64,000 nt of DNA from Salinimonas iocasae (GTDB taxonomy: Bacteria > Pseudomonadota > Gammaproteobacteria > Enterobacterales > Alteromonadaceae), in the NCBI RefSeq assembly GCF_006228385.1, contig NZ_CP039853.1, forward strand, positions 248,001 through 312,000, written 5' to 3'. The notes under the pieces are model-generated. The model did no database searches and was not told the origin of the DNA. It worked only from the letters and a program-made list of their open reading frames with translations. Shown in pieces: positions 63,923 to 64,000 of this stretch. The position numbers were made by a program, and so were the translations under genes. Numbering within the stretch: position 1 is the stretch's first letter; each line of letters starts with the position of its first letter.

Positions 63923-64000
63923 TTAGTCTGTTTCGCTACTCAATGATGCAGGTGCGTCAGGCTGATAGTTGTTTTTACAAAGGTAAAGTGCATTGTCTGC
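63923..64000 (-). CDS. csy2: Cas5f/Csy2, last 25 codons only
   Basis: The minus-strand frame ending at TAA 63923 reads [20 protein letters not shown]... and runs off the window. Position directly before csy3 is that of csy2 in type I-F operons. Too short for a domain call, so identity rests on order and on the absence of any stop in the frame. Confidence 0.75.
   Translation of the reverse strand, partial: ADNALYLCKNNYQPDAPASLSSETD

Overview
The window looks like part of a large conjugative mobile element (plasmid or integrative element) from a gammaproteobacterium, possibly a marine Alteromonadales-like host. That placement rests on codon and AT bias, a Legionella/IncI-type secretion gene set, IS30 and IS3 family elements and a type I-F CRISPR-Cas locus. 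No chromosomal housekeeping gene, rRNA or tRNA was seen. Plasmid versus integrated element cannot be settled from this window.

Positions 1-49.5 kb hold an almost complete type IVB (Dot/Icm, IncI Tra) secretion apparatus in several operons. The leftmost minus-strand operon is in Legionella order: unknown-dotJ-dotI-dotH-dotG-(coiled-coil insert)-dotF-dotE-dotP-dotN-dotO, with dotO running off the left edge. A plus-strand operon at 12.9-29.2 kb encodes an exported DsbC-like protein, a 500-residue unknown protein and a 4582-residue protein with Toprim (primase-like), N6-methyltransferase and SNF2-like helicase parts. A second plus operon (29.4-35.3 kb) encodes a zinc-ribbon protein, two unknowns, dotM and the coupling protein dotL. 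A minus operon (42.1-35.4 kb) encodes accessory exported proteins, including a three-member paralogous Cys-rich family whose first member is broken by an intact IS30 element. dotA stands alone on the plus strand. A tightly overlapping minus operon (49.5-44.5 kb) is dotD-dotC-dotB-icmT-actin-like ATPase-unknown-TcpQ-like protein. No relaxase and no IcmS/W/Q/R chaperones were recognised, so the system looks built for conjugation, with the relaxase elsewhere.

A sequence motif, CCCGATTTAT-N5-TTATT, occurs six times, in the intergenic regions of the tra operons and of a tyrosine recombinase gene. At three of them it starts exactly 81 nt before the start codon, which points to a shared regulator or promoter. 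A second, palindromic element (GACGCCA...GTAC...TGGCGTC) occurs five times, on both sides of the recombinase/IS-remnant region.

Positions 49.8-60.8 kb are accessory: a tyrosine recombinase, a decayed IS3 transposase, a lipoprotein operon, 1.3 kb of non-coding DNA with palindromes and three hairpins that share an identical loop core, three plasmid-type hypothetical genes, a secreted phospholipase A2-like gene with an 8-bp tandem triplication that shifts its reading frame, small membrane proteins, and a HigBA toxin-antitoxin pair. Positions 60.8-64 kb hold a type I-F CRISPR array (23 identical repeats, 22 spacers of 32 bp) with cas6f/csy4, cas7f/csy3 and the last codons of csy2, all read on the minus strand.
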